From NCBI RefSeq assembly GCF_900156505.1, contig NZ_FTPR01000001.1:1674001-1738000 (forward strand): a stretch of 64,000 nt of DNA, written 5' to 3'. The notes beneath the pieces are model-generated. The model ran no database searches. It had not been told where the DNA came from and worked only from the letters and a program-made list of their open reading frames with translations. This stretch comes from Yoonia rosea (lineage in GTDB: Bacteria > Pseudomonadota > Alphaproteobacteria > Rhodobacterales > Rhodobacteraceae). The position numbers and the translations under genes are program-made. Of this stretch, positions 28,381-38,080 are shown in pieces. The number at the start of each line of letters is the position of its first letter. Position 1 is the stretch's first letter.

Positions 28381-29390
28381 CTTGGGTCATCCGCCTCATA
28401 GGCTTCGATGATCGCGGCAACCAGCGGGTGGCGCACGACATCTTTAGAGGTGAAGTAGTTGAAGCTGATCTTGGGAATATTCTTGAGCAAACGCTCGGCA
28501 TCCCAAAGCCCTGAATTCACACCGCGCGGCAGGTCGATCTGCGTGCGGTCGCCGGTGATCACCATGCGCGAACCTTCACCCAGACGGGTCAGGAACATCT
28601 TCATCTGCATTGTGGTCGCGTTCTGCGCTTCATCCAGCACAACAAAGGCATTGGACAGGGTACGCCCCCGCATAAAGGCCAAAGGTGCGATCTCAATCAC
28701 CTTTTCCTCAATCATCTTGGCCGATTGTTTGCCCGGCAGAAAATCATTCAGCGCGTCATAGAGCGGCTGCATATATGGATCAACCTTGTCCTTCATATCA
28801 CCGGGCAGATAGCCCAGCTTTTCGCCCGCCTCGACCGCAGGGCGCGACAGGATGATCTTGTCCACATGGCCGGAAATCAGCATGTTCACGCCCACGGCCA
28901 CGGCCAGATAGGTCTTACCCGTCCCCGCAGGCCCGATACCAAAGGCAAGCTCATTGGAAAAAAGCGCCTTCACATAGGCCTTTTGCGCATCGGTGCGCGG
29001 CTCGACCAGCTTCTTGCGGGTCTTGATCTCGACACGCTCTGTTTCGCCCTTGAACAGCTCGATCTGGTCACCACTGCGGGCAGGATCGAACATGGGTGCC
29101 GCCCCCATACGCAATTCGCGGTCCAGATCGCCCGGCTCCAACGAACGGCCCGCCTCAAGCCGGCTGTAAAGCGCGCCAAGTACTTGGCTGGCCTCGGCAC
29201 GGGCGTCCTTGTCACCGATCACAGCCAATTGGTTGCCACGGCGCAAAATCTGCACGTCCAGCTTTTCTTCGATTGTGGTCAGGTTGCGGTCATATTCGCC
29301 GCAAAGATCGATCAGCAAAAAATTGTCAGGGAATTCCAACAGGGATTCTGTTGCAACGTCAGCGGGTGGGGTCAGGGCACCGGTGGCCAA
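28377..29390 (-). CDS. phoH: PhoH-family ATPase
   Basis: A 337-residue PhoH-like protein: an N-terminal KH-like region, then the P-loop GPAGTGKTYLAVA, Walker B VVLDEAQNAT and the RNA-helicase-like TRLGEGSRMVITGDRTQIDLP. Linked with ybeY it is thought to act in RNA metabolism. First gene of the phoH-ybeY-CBS-lnt-metK-trmB run now that zntB separates it from miaB. Confidence 0.96.
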   Translation of the reverse strand: MATGALTPPADVATESLLEFPDNFLLIDLCGEYDRNLTTIEEKLDVQILRRGNQLAVIGDKDARAEASQVLGALYSRLEAGRSLEPGDLDRELRMGAAPMFDPARSGDQIELFKGETERVEIKTRKKLVEPRTDAQKAYVKALFSNELAFGIGPAGTGKTYLAVAVGVNMLISGHVDKIILSRPAVEAGEKLGYLPGDMKDKVDPYMQPLYDALNDFLPGKQSAKMIEEKVIEIAPLAFMRGRTLSNAFVVLDEAQNATTMQMKMFLTRLGEGSRMVITGDRTQIDLPRGVNSGLWDAERLLKNIPKISFNYFTSKDVVRHPLVAAIIEAYEADDPR

Positions 29391-29661
29391 TCAGCTCTCC
29401 TCTTTGTCTATATATAGGTATCGTGGCAAGTGCAGACACAAGGCGCAAGGCTCTTTGCGTAAAGAGCGGGTTTTGATAGCACCCTGTTTCGTACGACGTA
29501 GATGCGGCGCAGCATTCTTCCACGTTAAACCTTTGATGCGCCGACAAAACACCCTGCCTTAGACGCAAATTGCCAAATGCTATAAACTTGCGCAAACTGC
29601 TGCGAAAAGGGCCAAGGCAACTGCCGGATAGGTGGATCTGCCCCAAGAGGAGAGCACAGCC

Positions 29662-30642
29662 ATGGTGACGAGAGATTCGATAAGCTTTGTCTTCTCCGGA
29701 TCAGGCAGTGGCACGCCGGTCACCCCCGCAGAGTTTGTCGCAACCATCGCGACGCTCGCTCCACCCGGCTTTGGCTGGCTGCACCTGAACAGAGCGAATG
29801 CAGCGACGCCCGCGTTGCTGGCCGAGGCGGGGCTTGATCAGTTCGTCATCGCCGCGCTCACTGCTGACGAAACCCGCCCGCGCTGCACAGTGCATGGCAA
29901 CGGCGTGCTCTTGAACCTGCGCGGTGTAAACCTGAACCCGGATGCAGAACCCGAAGACATGGTGTCGGTCCGGCTCTGGCTGGAACATCAGCGGGTGATC
30001 GGGGTTTGGGGGCGTCCTCTTTTTGCGGTGCAGGATCTTGCGGAAACAGTGACACGCGGCGAGGCCCCGCGATCACCCGGCGATTTCGTGGCGAAACTGG
30101 CGTTACGCCTGACAGATCGGGCCGAACCGGTCGTGGCAACCCTGAACGAGGAAATCGACACGCTGGAAGAGGCGGTCATAGATCCCAAGGGCCATGTGTC
30201 ACGGTCGCGCCTTGGTGGCTTGCGGCGCAAAGCCATCGTGCTCCGGCGCTATTTCGTACCACAACGCGACGCGCTGACCACGCTAGAAATCGAGGATCTT
30301 GGCTGGCTGGATGCGCACGACCGCACGCGCCTGCGGGAGGCGGCGGAACGGGTGCAGCGCTTTGGCGAAGAACTCGATGCGATCCGAGACCGTGCGCAGA
30401 TCGTGCATGACCAGATTATGGACAACCGCGCCGAAGCGATGAACCAGCGGATGCTTTTGCTGTCGATCGTCTCGGCGATCTTCCTGCCCTTGGGGTTGTT
30501 GACCGGATTGCTGGGCATCAACGTCGGCGGCATGCCCGGCGTTGACGATCCCCGCGCATTCTGGGTCGTCTGTCTAGCTCTGGTTGTGTTGGGTGCGGGA
30601 CTGGTCTGGATGTTCAGGAAGCTGGGACTGTTCCGCACGTAA
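29662..30642 (+). CDS. zntB: zinc transporter ZntB / CorA-family
   Basis: A 326-residue CorA-superfamily channel: cytosolic domain, long helix, then two C-terminal membrane helices joined by GINVGGMPG. The GxN motif reads G-I-N, which points to ZntB rather than Mg-type CorA (G-M-N). Start at the ATG behind GAGGAG rather than the GTG ten codons upstream. Its orientation is opposite to its miaB and phoH neighbours, so it was inserted between them. The stop codon lies in palindrome copy C. Confidence 0.93.
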   Translation: MVTRDSISFVFSGSGSGTPVTPAEFVATIATLAPPGFGWLHLNRANAATPALLAEAGLDQFVIAALTADETRPRCTVHGNGVLLNLRGVNLNPDAEPEDMVSVRLWLEHQRVIGVWGRPLFAVQDLAETVTRGEAPRSPGDFVAKLALRLTDRAEPVVATLNEEIDTLEEAVIDPKGHVSRSRLGGLRRKAIVLRRYFVPQRDALTTLEIEDLGWLDAHDRTRLREAAERVQRFGEELDAIRDRAQIVHDQIMDNRAEAMNQRMLLLSIVSAIFLPLGLLTGLLGINVGGMPGVDDPRAFWVVCLALVVLGAGLVWMFRKLGLFRT

Positions 30643-30663
30643 GGTGGATTTCAATCCACCTTA
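30639..30663. repeat. dispersed palindrome, copy C, spanning two stop codons
   Basis: Left arm GTAAGGTGGATT, right arm AATCCACCTTAT around TC. The left arm holds the zntB TAA (30640-30642), the right arm the miaB TAA on the other strand (30661-30663). It can serve as a shared hairpin for both convergent transcripts. Confidence 0.88.
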
Positions 30664-31968
30664 TACCAAAATACCCTTGAGCGAATTCGGGCTGTCCTCA
30701 ATGATCCGCACGGGCACCACCTGCCCCAGCACGTCCGCAGGCGCATCGGCATAAACCGCGTGCAGATACTCGGACTTGCCGATCATCTGGCCCGCTTCAC
30801 GGCCTGCCTTTTCAAACAATACCTTCACGTCGCGCCCTACCATTGCAGCCTGCGTCGCCTGCTGTTGTTCACGCAAGAGCGCCTGTAGCCGCTGTAACCG
30901 GTCATGCATCACATCCTCGGGCAGCTGCGGCTTTTCAGCGGCAGGCGTGCCGGGGCGCGTGGAGTATTTGAACGAATAGGCCTGCCCGTAATGCACATCG
31001 CGCACCAGCTGCATGGTGTCTTCAAAGTCCTGCTCGGTCTCGCCCGGAAAGCCCACGATGAAGTCACCCGACAACAGCAGGTCAGGCCGCGCCGCGCGAA
31101 TACGCTCGATCAAGCGCAGATAGCCCGCAGCGGTATGTTTGCGGTTCATCGCTTTCAAAATCCGGTCCGACCCCGATTGCACCGGCAGATGCAGGTACGG
31201 CATCAACTTGTCGCAGGTGCCATGCGCGTCAATCAGCGCATCATCCATGTCGTTGGGGTGGGATGTGGTGAAACGGATGCGCTCCAACCCGTCCACCTTG
31301 TCCAGCGCCCAGATCAGCCCCGCCAAACCGCCTTCATGGCCATGATAGGCGTTCACATTCTGGCCCAGGAGCGTGATTTCCTTCACACCGCTTTCTACCA
31401 GTTCCTGCGCCTCGCGAATAATCCGATCCGCCGGGCGCGACACCTCGGCGCCGCGCGTATAGGGCACGACACAAAACGCGCAGAATTTGTCGCAACCTTC
31501 CTGCACGGTCAGGAAAGCGGTCGGCCCGCGCTTGGCCTTGGCACGTGTTTTCAGCGTATCAAACTTGTCATCGTCAGGAAAATCGGTGTCCAGCGCCTTG
31601 GCCCCCGTCTGAACCGCCTCTTCCATCGCAGGCAAGCGGTGATAACTTTGCGGACCCACCACCAGATCAACCATCGGCTGGCGGCGGATGATCTCCTCGC
31701 CTTCGGCCTGTGCCACGCAACCGGCGACACCGATTTTCAGATCAGGGTTCGCCGCTTTGAGCCCTTTGAACCGGCCCAGTTCGGAATACACCTTTTCTGC
31801 GGCCTTTTCGCGAATGTGGCAGGTATTGAGCAGAATCATATCCGCATCATCCGGCGTAGCGGTTTCCACATAGCCCTTTCCGCCCAGCGCCTCGGCCATG
31901 CGTTCGCTGTCGTAGACGTTCATCTGACAACCATAGGTCTTAATATAAAGCTTCTTTGGCGCGGACAT
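30661..31968 (-). CDS. miaB: tRNA-2-methylthio-N6-dimethylallyladenosine synthase
   Basis: A 435-residue radical SAM methylthiotransferase acting on A37 of tRNA. UPF0004 domain ([17 protein letters not shown]), radical SAM CX3CX2C in [29 protein letters not shown], then a TRAM domain (about residues 375-435). Convergent with zntB. Confidence 0.97.
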   Translation of the reverse strand: MSAPKKLYIKTYGCQMNVYDSERMAEALGGKGYVETATPDDADMILLNTCHIREKAAEKVYSELGRFKGLKAANPDLKIGVAGCVAQAEGEEIIRRQPMVDLVVGPQSYHRLPAMEEAVQTGAKALDTDFPDDDKFDTLKTRAKAKRGPTAFLTVQEGCDKFCAFCVVPYTRGAEVSRPADRIIREAQELVESGVKEITLLGQNVNAYHGHEGGLAGLIWALDKVDGLERIRFTTSHPNDMDDALIDAHGTCDKLMPYLHLPVQSGSDRILKAMNRKHTAAGYLRLIERIRAARPDLLLSGDFIVGFPGETEQDFEDTMQLVRDVHYGQAYSFKYSTRPGTPAAEKPQLPEDVMHDRLQRLQALLREQQQATQAAMVGRDVKVLFEKAGREAGQMIGKSEYLHAVYADAPADVLGQVVPVRIIEDSPNSLKGILV

Positions 31969-32081
31969 GGGGGCTGCTCTCGGGTTAGGATAACTCGGGT
32001 CTTCTAGCGACTTGGCGGAATGCTTGCAATGCGGCCCGATATCACCGATTTTGCACCCTGCCTTTCGACGAAACGAGTTTT

Positions 32082-32945
32082 ATGCATTATCTTTCCATTT
32101 CCGCACTCTCGGGCGATTTTCGGCGCACCCCGCCCAAAGGGCCCGTTGCCTTGATCCTGATCGAGGACGATGTGGCGGTGGCACGTACAATTGCCCACCA
32201 CACCAACGCAGGTTTTGCCCGCATCCTGATCTTTTGCGCCCCCGATCAGACCTTGCCCACCAACCTGCCAGACACCGTAGACCGCGTTGATTTTGACGTC
32301 AGCGCAGAGGATGCCTTACAGGTGATCGTCAATGCGATGATCAAGGTGCTGCCGGACCAGTGGCTCTATTATTGCTATAATGCCGAATATCTTTTCTATC
32401 CGTTTTGCGAGACCCGCAGCGTGGGCGAGATGCTGACATTCATGCGCGAGGAACGGCGCGACACGGTGATGGGCACGATTGTCGATCTCTATGCCAAAGA
32501 CCTCACAACCCATCCGGACGGTGTTGATCATGACGGCGCCCATTTTGACAAATCCGGCTATTACGCGCTGGCCCGCGAGACCGATGATGGCGAAACATTG
32601 GACCGGCAGATCAATGTCTTTGGTGGGCTGCGCTGGCGGTTTGAAGAACATATCCCAAAACTGCGCCAACGGACCGACCGGATTTCATTTTTCCGCGCAC
32701 AGCCCGGTCTTGAGCTGCAGGCGGATCGGGCGTTCAATATCGCCGAGTACAACACCTATTCCTGTCCGTGGCACAACAACTTGTCTGCTGCGATCGGATC
32801 GTTCCGGACGGCAAAAGCCCTCCGGCGCAACCCGGGCAGCCGTGCCGCGATCACAACGTTTCACTGGCCACAATCCCAGCGCTTCAACTGGCATTCACAA
32901 CAGCTTCTGGATTTGGGGCTGATGGAACCGGGGCAATGGTTCTAA
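32082..32945 (+). CDS. putative glycosyltransferase-like protein
   Basis: A 287-residue cytoplasmic protein. It begins with a strand pattern of nucleotide-sugar enzymes (GPVALILIEDDVAVARTIAHHTNAGFARILIFCAPD), then FDVSAEDALQVIVNAMIKVLPDQWLYYCYNAEYLFYPF, where a DxD would be expected but YNAEY is seen. The C-terminus is rich in Trp, His and Arg. It looks like the GT2-superfamily proteins of unknown role seen in Rhodobacteraceae. The end overlaps the convergent transposase-like gene by 62 bp. Confidence 0.7.
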   Translation: MHYLSISALSGDFRRTPPKGPVALILIEDDVAVARTIAHHTNAGFARILIFCAPDQTLPTNLPDTVDRVDFDVSAEDALQVIVNAMIKVLPDQWLYYCYNAEYLFYPFCETRSVGEMLTFMREERRDTVMGTIVDLYAKDLTTHPDGVDHDGAHFDKSGYYALARETDDGETLDRQINVFGGLRWRFEEHIPKLRQRTDRISFFRAQPGLELQADRAFNIAEYNTYSCPWHNNLSAAIGSFRTAKALRRNPGSRAAITTFHWPQSQRFNWHSQQLLDLGLMEPGQWF

Positions 32946-33414
32946 GCTGCTTCTTTGGATAATGCAGTGATGAATAAGGCCAATCACGCGGCCGTTTGAC
33001 CAGACCGGCATGAATAGGCGCGGACCGGATCAGGTGCATATGCAGTGCGAAATCATCCGCGTCGCGGATCAGATGTTCCCAGAACCGGCGCTGCCAAATG
33101 CCCTTTTCTCCGCGTTTCAAATGGCTTTCGGGGATATAGGCGGGCGCAGGCGCGTGGCGAGAAAAGCTTGTCTTAATCAGCCGCCAGCGTTTCGAAAAAT
33201 CAGCGTCACCGTCCGGCAATGTCCAGATCATATGCAGCTTGTTGGGCAGGATCACTGCGGCCTCAATCTCAAATGGCCAGCGCTTACGGCAAAGACGCAT
33301 CGCGTCACGCAACAGGTCAATCTGGGATATCAAGAGATCGGACCGGTGATCCTGCAAGCGCAGGGTAAAGAAATAGGTGCCACCCGGCACGTAGAGACGA
33401 CGGTAATGAGCCAT
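32884..33414 (-). CDS. REP-associated tyrosine transposase (RAYT) homologue, catalytic residues lost
   Basis: A 176-residue protein of the Y1/IS200-like RAYT family: YVPGGTYFFTLRLQDHR at the start, WTLPDGDADFSKRWRLIK, WQRRFWEHLIRDADDFALH and RPRDWPYSSLHY at the end. The HUH metal site is normally PNHLH; here it is PNKLH (K59, H61). The helix with the catalytic Tyr is normally DYIHxNPVKHG; here it reads HLIRSAPIHAG with Leu128 where Tyr is expected. The frame is intact. A palindrome of the dispersed family lies 50 bp upstream of its start. Confidence 0.85.
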   Translation of the reverse strand: MAHYRRLYVPGGTYFFTLRLQDHRSDLLISQIDLLRDAMRLCRKRWPFEIEAAVILPNKLHMIWTLPDGDADFSKRWRLIKTSFSRHAPAPAYIPESHLKRGEKGIWQRRFWEHLIRDADDFALHMHLIRSAPIHAGLVKRPRDWPYSSLHYPKKQLRTIAPVPSAPNPEAVVNAS

Positions 33415-33464
33415 GCGATGACCGTCGCAAATATCGGTTAATGAATTATGAAACTGTGCAAAAA

Positions 33465-33490
33465 GTAAGGTGGATCATGATCCACCTAAC
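33465..33490. repeat. dispersed palindrome, copy D, beside the RAYT gene
   Basis: Left arm GTAAGGTGGATC, right arm GATCCACCTAAC around AT, 11 of 12 pairs. Placed between the irr stop and the RAYT start, the position expected for a REP next to its RAYT. Confidence 0.88.
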
Positions 33491-33493
33491 CCG

Positions 33494-33910
33494 TCACTTG
33501 CGGCGCAACCGGATGACAACATCCACTGACGCAATCTCTGCCCCGGCGGGCGCATCGGGCAAGTTGCGAATTTCCAACTCTTCCGCGGGCGCATCGGTCA
33601 AGGTCGCGCTGTCTTCCCAATAGAAATGTGGGTGGTCGGTCATATTGGTATCGAAGTAGCTTTTCGATCCGTCCACTGTAATCTCGCGCACCAACCCCGC
33701 ATCGCAGAACGCGCGCAGCGTATTATAGACAGTAGCCAGCGATACTTTCTCATCAGCATCAGAGGCTGCTTCAAACAGGCTTTCAGCCGTCACATGGCGG
33801 TCCTGCCCGTCACCCACCAGCAAAGACGCCAAGGTCACGCGCTGACGCGTCGGCCGAAGCCCCGCTCCTGCCAACCAGTTTGTGCTGCGCTGTGTCGCTA
33901 TATCTGACAT
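33494..33910 (-). CDS. irr: Fur-family iron response regulator Irr
   Basis: A 138-residue Fur-superfamily protein: LRPTRQRVTLASLLVGDGQDRHVTAESLFEAA, then SLATVYNTLRAFCDAGLVREI and the short SYFDTNMTDHPHFYWED. The HxH (HPHF) in the short central region, without the C-terminal Cys pairs of Fur, fits Irr, which senses heme and represses or activates iron genes under low iron. Divergent from fabA, an arrangement seen in other alphaproteobacteria. Confidence 0.9.
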   Translation of the reverse strand: MSDIATQRSTNWLAGAGLRPTRQRVTLASLLVGDGQDRHVTAESLFEAASDADEKVSLATVYNTLRAFCDAGLVREITVDGSKSYFDTNMTDHPHFYWEDSATLTDAPAEELEIRNLPDAPAGAEIASVDVVIRLRRK

Positions 33911-34059
33911 GGTCGCCCTTTATGACAATTATTCTCAAGTATATGGGAAGAATATCCCCCGGATCAAATGAAAACCGTCAGAGAAGCGCAGACTTGCTCT
34001 CATAAACCGCTGAGTGATAGAGGTCTTGCGACGCAGTAAAGAAGAACGAGACCAAAGAC

Positions 34060-34569
34060 ATGGCCGATTACCCAACTTATTTCGACAAAGACGCCCTGCT
34101 GGCTTGCGCCCGTGGCGAGCTTTTCGGCGAAGGCAACGCCCAGCTACCGGCACCTCCGATGTTGATGATGGACCGGATCACCGACATATCGGGCGATGCT
34201 GGCGCACATGGCAAAGGCCATGTTGTCGCTGAATTCGATATCACACCTGATCTGTGGTTCTTTGACTGCCATTTCCCCAACAACCCGATCATGCCTGGCT
34301 GCCTTGGCCTTGACGGTCTGTGGCAATTGACCGGTTTCAACCTTGGCTGGCGCGGTTGGCAAGGGCGCGGTTACGCGCTCGGTGTCGGCGAAGTCAAACT
34401 GACCGGCATGGTGCGCCCCGACCGCAAGATGCTGACTTATAAGGTAGATTTCACCAAAGCCATCCAGACCCGTCGCCTGACAATGGGCGTGGCCAACGGA
34501 ATTGTTGAGGCGGATGGCGAGGTCATCTATCAAGTCACCGATATGAAAGTCGCCCTGTCTGAAAGCTAG
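34060..34569 (+). CDS. fabA: 3-hydroxydecanoyl-ACP dehydratase/isomerase
   Basis: A 169-residue hotdog enzyme that introduces the double bond in anaerobic unsaturated fatty acid synthesis. Active-site His is in [21 protein letters not shown], with the catalytic Asp in GLDGLWQ. First gene of fabA-fabB-fabI on the plus strand. Confidence 0.97.
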   Translation: MADYPTYFDKDALLACARGELFGEGNAQLPAPPMLMMDRITDISGDAGAHGKGHVVAEFDITPDLWFFDCHFPNNPIMPGCLGLDGLWQLTGFNLGWRGWQGRGYALGVGEVKLTGMVRPDRKMLTYKVDFTKAIQTRRLTMGVANGIVEADGEVIYQVTDMKVALSES

Positions 34570-34620
34570 TCGAGAGCTTCGCCCTCGCACATCTATCATC
34601 GTTCAAAAGGAGAGGTGCCC

Positions 34621-35850
34621 ATGCGCCGCGTTGTTGTCACAGGTCTCGGGATCGTATCACCGATCGGGAACAATGCCGAAGAAGTGCTTGCCGCACTCAA
34701 GGCCGGAAAATCCGGGATCGAAGCATCGCCCGAGATGGCCGAACACGGTTTCCGCAGCCAGATCGCGGGCACTCTCAAGATCGACATCACCGAACACGTC
34801 GATAAGCGCACCCTGCGCTTCATGGGTCCGGGTGCGGCCTATGCGCACATCGCCATGGGACAGGCGATTTTTGACGCGGGCTTGACCGAAGAGCAGGTCG
34901 TCAACCCGATGACGGGCCTGATCGCGGGGTCTGGCGGCCCTTCAACCTCGGCCATTCTCGCAGCGCATGACGTTGTCAGATCGACAGGTGCTACCAAACG
35001 CATAGGGCCTTTCGCCGTACCAAAGGCGATGTCCTCGACGGTCAGCGCGAACCTTGCGACAGCCTATAAAATCAAGGGCATGAATTTCTCGATCACCTCT
35101 GCTTGTTCCACCTCGTTGCACTGCATCGGCATGGCCGCCCAGCAGGTGGCACTCGGCACGCAGGACATCATGTTCGCGGGCGGAGGCGAAGAGCTCGACT
35201 GGACGCTGTCGTGCCTCTTTGATGCGATGGGCGCGATGTCGTCGAAATACAACGACACCCCCGAACGCGCCAGCCGCGCCTTTGACGCCGACCGCGACGG
35301 TTTCGTGATCGCAGGCGGCGGTGCAATGGTCGTACTGGAAACGCTGGAGAGCGCGCAGGCGCGCGGTGCGAAAATCTATGCTGAAGTGACAGGCTTTGCC
35401 GCAACATCAGACGGGGCCGACATGGTGGCCCCTTCGGGCGAAGGCGGCGAACGCGCGATGCGCGGCGCATTGGTCACCCTGCCCGAGGACCGCAAGGTCA
35501 GCTACATCAACGCGCATGGCACATCGACCCCTGTGGGCGACGTCGGCGAAGTCGAGGCTGTCCGCCGCGTCTTTGGCAAAGGCACCACGCCACCGATCAG
35601 CTCGACCAAATCCATGACCGGCCACAGCCAAGGTGCCACAGGTGCGCAAGAGGCTGTCTATTGTTTGCTGATGCTCGAGCACGACTTTATTGCGCCCTCG
35701 ATCAATGTCGAAACCCTCGACCCCGCGCTTGATCCGGCGGAAATTGCGACCACGCTGGTCGAAAACGCAGGTCTTGATACGGTGATGACCAACTCATTCG
35801 GGTTCGGCGGCACCAACGGTTCCATGCTGCTTTCCAAATTCAAAGGATAG
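34621..35850 (+). CDS. fabB: 3-oxoacyl-ACP synthase I
   Basis: A 409-residue beta-ketoacyl-ACP synthase. Catalytic Cys in [12 protein letters not shown], His residues in [12 protein letters not shown] and [18 protein letters not shown], and the final NSFGFGGTN. Pairing with fabA marks it as FabB, which elongates unsaturated chains. The ATG behind GGAG is chosen over a GTG two codons upstream. Confidence 0.97.
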   Translation: MRRVVVTGLGIVSPIGNNAEEVLAALKAGKSGIEASPEMAEHGFRSQIAGTLKIDITEHVDKRTLRFMGPGAAYAHIAMGQAIFDAGLTEEQVVNPMTGLIAGSGGPSTSAILAAHDVVRSTGATKRIGPFAVPKAMSSTVSANLATAYKIKGMNFSITSACSTSLHCIGMAAQQVALGTQDIMFAGGGEELDWTLSCLFDAMGAMSSKYNDTPERASRAFDADRDGFVIAGGGAMVVLETLESAQARGAKIYAEVTGFAATSDGADMVAPSGEGGERAMRGALVTLPEDRKVSYINAHGTSTPVGDVGEVEAVRRVFGKGTTPPISSTKSMTGHSQGATGAQEAVYCLLMLEHDFIAPSINVETLDPALDPAEIATTLVENAGLDTVMTNSFGFGGTNGSMLLSKFKG

Positions 35851-35854
35851 GCCA

Positions 35855-36643
35855 ATGACAATTTCCATGCAGGGCAAACGCGGGCTGATCATGGGCGTAG
35901 CGAATGAACGCTCCATCGCCTGGGGCATCGCGAAAGCCATGGCCGACGCAGGCGCCGAACTGGCCTTTACCTATCAGGGCGAGGCTTTTGGCAAACGGCT
36001 TGAACCACTTGCCGCCTCTGTCGGGTCGGACATTATGGTCGATGTGGATGTGAACGACGATGCCAGCATGGATCTGGCATTCCAGACGCTCAAAGACCGC
36101 TGGGGCACGCTTGATTTCGTGGTCCATGCGATTGCATTCTCCGACAAGAACGAGCTGACAGGCCGCTTTATCAACACCAGCCGCGACAACTTCAAAAACT
36201 CGCTGGCGATTTCGTGCTATTCCTTCATCGACGTGGCCAAGCGGGCCTCCGAGATGATGCCCGATGGCGGGACCTTGCTGACACTGACCTATCAGGGGTC
36301 CAACCGCGTGACCCCTTTCTACAACGTCATGGGCGTGGCGAAAGCGGCGCTGGAATCCGCGACGCGCTACCTTGCCAACGACCTTGGCCCCCAAGGGATC
36401 CGCGTCAACGCCATCAGCCCCGGCCCGATGAAGACCCTTGCAGGTGCGGCCATCGGCGGCGCGCGCAAGACCTACAAACACACCGACCAGAACGCCCCTC
36501 TGCGCAGCAACGCCACGCTTGAGGCTGTCGGCGGCACGGCCGTTTACCTTGCCTCCGACGCAGGGGCCTGCACCACAGGCGAGATCATTCGCGTCGATGG
36601 CGGCTATCATGTGCTGGGAATGCCGCAGGCCGACAGTCTGTAA
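35855..36643 (+). CDS. fabI: enoyl-ACP reductase (NADH)
   Basis: A 262-residue short-chain dehydrogenase-type enoyl reductase. MGVANERSIAWGIAKAMA forms the cofactor site, VVHAIAFSDKNEL follows, and the catalytic Tyr-Lys pair is spaced by six in FYNVMGVAKAALESATRYLA. It starts 4 bp after fabB and completes the fatty-acid elongation cycle in this operon. Confidence 0.97.
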   Translation: MTISMQGKRGLIMGVANERSIAWGIAKAMADAGAELAFTYQGEAFGKRLEPLAASVGSDIMVDVDVNDDASMDLAFQTLKDRWGTLDFVVHAIAFSDKNELTGRFINTSRDNFKNSLAISCYSFIDVAKRASEMMPDGGTLLTLTYQGSNRVTPFYNVMGVAKAALESATRYLANDLGPQGIRVNAISPGPMKTLAGAAIGGARKTYKHTDQNAPLRSNATLEAVGGTAVYLASDAGACTTGEIIRVDGGYHVLGMPQADSL

Positions 36644-36784
36644 CGACGGCACCCTGTTGATGCGCTCGCCCGCTTGCCGGCATTTTGCGTGATAGCGGTC
36701 ATTCCAACGAACGCGTTGGCGGGCTGCTTCGCGGGACCGTTTTTCTATTGAATGCCTGTCCGCCAATGACCAGCCACGGATCGA

Positions 36785-37519
36785 TCACAGCGACTGATCA
36801 TCAACGACCAAAGAGGGCTGGAACGCTTCTTTCGACAAAAGCTTGAAGCGCGCTTCACCCATAGCGGCCCCAAGCATGCGGTCGCAGCGAAATGTCCTTG
36901 GTTCGCCTGTCAGATGATCGATCGCAACGACATACCAAACAGGATATTTCAACAACAGATAATGCGGCTCGATTTGCCGCTCGGAGATAACACCGTCTTC
37001 TCGTTGATAGCGAAGCGCCAACACCTTCTGATCGATAAAGGCCTGATGCACAGCTTGCACTATCCTTGGGGGTGGGACCTTGGCACTGGCCTGAACATAA
37101 GTTGATGCCGTGATACCTATCAGAATACGGGACTTGAGCCGGTTCACCTTGGTGCGTTTCTCAGGCGAGAACGAAGCGACCAGCTGCCGCCTTACCGACG
37201 CGAGATTCGCGAGCAACATCGGTGATTTCATCTGCTCTGCCACGGCGATGCTGATAAGAAGATCGACCGCCTCAGGATATGTCAAGTTCAGGCGACCAAC
37301 ACCCCAGTTTCGGTCAAGACGTACACCGCCCCCGCGTCCGCGATCGGCGTCGATCTGCATGCCTTGGTCCCGCATAAGCACAAGATCGCGCGCTATCGTG
37401 CGTGCGCTGACACCATGCTGTCGTGCCAGATCGCTGACCGTACAATGGGCGTCCTGCTTGAGCTGAACTGCCAGCATTTCCAATCGTCTCAGCCTGCCTT
37501 GCGCGTTTGCCCGTGCCAT
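36785..37519 (-). CDS. YafY/DeoR-like transcriptional regulator with WYL domain
   Basis: A 244-residue regulator with an N-terminal helix-turn-helix (RLEMLAVQLKQDAHCTVSDLARQHGVSARTIARDLVLMRDQG region) and a C-terminal WYL-type ligand domain (ALRYQREDGVISERQIEPHYLLLKYPVWYVVAID). Divergent from the VOC gene, which it probably controls. Confidence 0.9.
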   Translation of the reverse strand: MARANAQGRLRRLEMLAVQLKQDAHCTVSDLARQHGVSARTIARDLVLMRDQGMQIDADRGRGGGVRLDRNWGVGRLNLTYPEAVDLLISIAVAEQMKSPMLLANLASVRRQLVASFSPEKRTKVNRLKSRILIGITASTYVQASAKVPPPRIVQAVHQAFIDQKVLALRYQREDGVISERQIEPHYLLLKYPVWYVVAIDHLTGEPRTFRCDRMLGAAMGEARFKLLSKEAFQPSLVVDDQSL

Positions 37520-37530
37520 GAACCAAATAA

Positions 37531-37543
37531 GACATAAAATGTC
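37531..37543. promoter_or_regulatory. candidate operator between the WYL regulator and the VOC gene
   Basis: Perfect palindrome GACAT-AAA-ATGTC 12 bp upstream of the regulator's start, in the divergent promoter region. YafY-type regulators often bind TGACA/TGTCA sites. Confidence 0.4.
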
Positions 37544-37615
37544 ATATTCGTCGATACATCGTAAATCACAGAAACAACGCCGGGCTTAAGTGACCGGAAC
37601 ACAGGAGATGAAACG

Positions 37616-37972
37616 ATGAAAATGAACTACTTTGTTGTCGGTACAAACGACATGGCCGCCGCAAAAACCTTCTATGACGCGCTCTTTGCACAGTCGGGCC
37701 TTGAAAGCATGTCACCCTCAGACAGAATGACCTATTGGCTTGGTCCGGATTTTGCCTTCGCAGCGGCCATACCCTTTGATGCAAAACCTGCCACCAATGG
37801 CAACGGAACAATGGTTGGATTTTGTGTTGGCGGGGAAGAGGATGTCAGGAGACTGTACGCTTTGGCCATTGAGATAGGAGGCACCTGCGAGGGAGCGCCA
37901 TACCAGCGTGGGCCCAGGTTCTCTGCCTATATCCGCGATCTGGATGGAAACAAGATATGTCTCTCTGATTAG
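37616..37972 (+). CDS. VOC (glyoxalase/bleomycin-resistance-like) protein
   Basis: A 118-residue vicinal-oxygen-chelate fold protein: MNYFVVGTNDMAAAKTFYDALFA, and the C-terminal FSAYIRDLDGNKICLSD, the pattern of VOC family members near YafY-type regulators. Typical Glu/His metal ligands are not all clear, so it may bind a ligand without catalysis. Confidence 0.88.
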   Translation: MKMNYFVVGTNDMAAAKTFYDALFAQSGLESMSPSDRMTYWLGPDFAFAAAIPFDAKPATNGNGTMVGFCVGGEEDVRRLYALAIEIGGTCEGAPYQRGPRFSAYIRDLDGNKICLSD

Positions 37973-38080
37973 GTGCCGCACCGAGACTGGCGCGTTGACC
38001 TCGTAATTGGGGGGAATAAGGTGACTGGGTTCCTCACAACATCCCGTGGCTTGTCCCGGTCTACCATGGAAGAAGTCTCA

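Noticed and set aside
35840..36766. 308-codon minus-strand frame over fabI
   Set aside because: Antisense shadow of fabI, which has full motifs on the plus strand.
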